A stretch of 64,000 nt of DNA, taken from positions 273,787-337,786 of the forward strand of contig WBMW01000797.1 of assembly GCA_013396635.1 (NCBI GenBank), read 5' to 3'. Under the pieces are notes generated by a model, which was not told where the DNA came from, searched no databases, and saw only the letters and a program-made list of their open reading frames with translations. The stretch is from Penelope pileata (taxonomy: Eukaryota > Chordata > Aves > Galliformes > Cracidae). Positions 1 to 64,000 of the stretch are shown here, piece by piece (positions within the stretch are counted from its first letter, which is position 1; each line of letters opens with the position of its first letter). The position numbers and the translations under genes were made by a program.

Positions 1-881
1 ATAAGCTAAATTTTAAAATGTCAGGAAATCGTTGCTTGATTCAAGATCTATTGATCTGTCAGGATTTAAAAAAAAAAAATTTTAGAAAAGCTTCATGTTT
101 CTTGGCTAAGCACCTGAAAGTTCAGAAATAAAAAGGAATGCTTTATAGTGTACGAACAGTTAATAATATCTTCATACTGAATAAAAAATTGATTTTTGAT
201 TGACTAATTTCTTTTTACTTCTGACAAAAGATTTAGCTTGATCTGATGTGACTTGTAGTTTTTTTAACGTAAGAATTGTCTGTCCTGTTTAAGTTCATTA
301 TTGAGTGAGTGTTACAACAGTGCTACATCCTTTCTTAGTCCTTAAATACAGTTGTCATTTGTCCATAGAAGAAAAGAAATTTCAGCACATATCTTGATAA
401 ATTAATAAAGATTGAGATAGTGTACAGCCTTTGCGAATATTTCTCAGAACTGTTTGGGAAGTTTATTCACACATAGTATGAATACAAGGTTCAAAAATGT
501 TAATTGTATAGATGAGAAAGGATAATTTGGAAAACTTGTTTTTAAAATATGAAAAGCAGCAAAAATTTTGTCTGTTTGAAAATATTCTGGTACTTGTTTG
601 GTTAAATTGTAAAACTGAAGCACTGGCTGCAGCTAAACAATGCTAGAGAATGGAGTCTGAAAGCAGCACCTTATTTATGGTAGTTGTATTGCACTTCCCT
701 ATTCCTTCTAAAACTTGTGGCATTTTATGTGGTTTTTTTCATTATAATGATGGTAGATGTCTGTCATTTTATTAATGAAGTAATGAAAACATCTAGTGTT
801 TTATGCAATTGTAGAAAAAGTTTATATATAATAATGCGTAATTTATTTGGATGTGATTTTTTTCATTTATATTTTTAATAG
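1..881 (+). other. Intron sequence upstream of first visible exon
   Basis: This is AT-rich non-coding sequence, the 3' part of a DNAH7 intron. I see no repeat family, RNA gene or exon in it. It ends in a pyrimidine-rich tract and the AG at 880-881. Confidence 0.7.
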
Positions 882-63809
<62,928 letters not shown>

Positions 63810-64000
63810 GTAAGTAAATGCAAACAAAGTTAACATCAACTTGCAGCCTCGGAGTTATGCAATTCAGTTAATTAATTCAGTTAGAACACACACACAACTG
63901 CACTGCTTGCCATGTGATGGACAAAAAAGTGAAGAGGCAAAATACTACCTATGCAAGTCAGCCCTTAAATACTGCTGAGAGTAGTGCACTCTGTCTTGGC

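Overview
The window is vertebrate nuclear DNA, most probably from a galliform bird such as chicken. Its genes are split by GT-AG introns, and it carries avian CR1 LINE tails ending in ATTCTGTGA-type repeats, a Galluhop-like mariner and avian-type LTRs. It is draft sequence, with one run of Ns (43923-43960) and single Ns inside poly-A tracts.

Almost all of it is one plus-strand gene, DNAH7 (dynein axonemal heavy chain 7, an inner-arm motor). I place 36 consecutive coding exons from 882 to 63809. They join in phase and give about 2,476 codons, from the end of AAA1 almost to the C-terminus. In order they cover AAA1 end, AAA2 (GEPFGGKT), AAA3 (GPTGTGKS, VIFVDD), an EF-hand loop, AAA4 (GVGGSGRQ), stalk coiled coil 1, microtubule-binding domain, coiled coil 2, AAA5, AAA6 and C-terminal domain. 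The first ~1,450 residues, including the AAA1 P-loop, and the last ~100 lie outside the window. One exon (54839-55000) has an in-frame TAA near its 5' edge; a shifted splice acceptor at 54857 would remove it.

The main surprise lies in the 5.5-kb intron 48134-53655. It holds a second gene on the minus strand: a complete four-exon survivin/BIRC5-like gene (52585 down to 49361, 183 codons). Its exon lengths and junctions mirror those of vertebrate survivin, so it is an intron-bearing paralogue and not a retrocopy. The spacing of its BIR zinc ligands is one residue short.

Mobile elements in the introns are an internally deleted hAT/Charlie element with a perfect 8-bp target duplication (11046-11907), a deleted mariner with a transposase N-terminal relic (16460-17014), two well-preserved CR1 tails in opposite orientation (17149-17742 and 25038-25485), two related LTRs in opposite orientation (48221-48645 and 62142-62493), and probably one old, decayed CR1 (about 27110-28330). 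The rest of the introns is AT-rich unique sequence with short A, T and AT tracts. I saw no tRNA, rRNA or other RNA gene.
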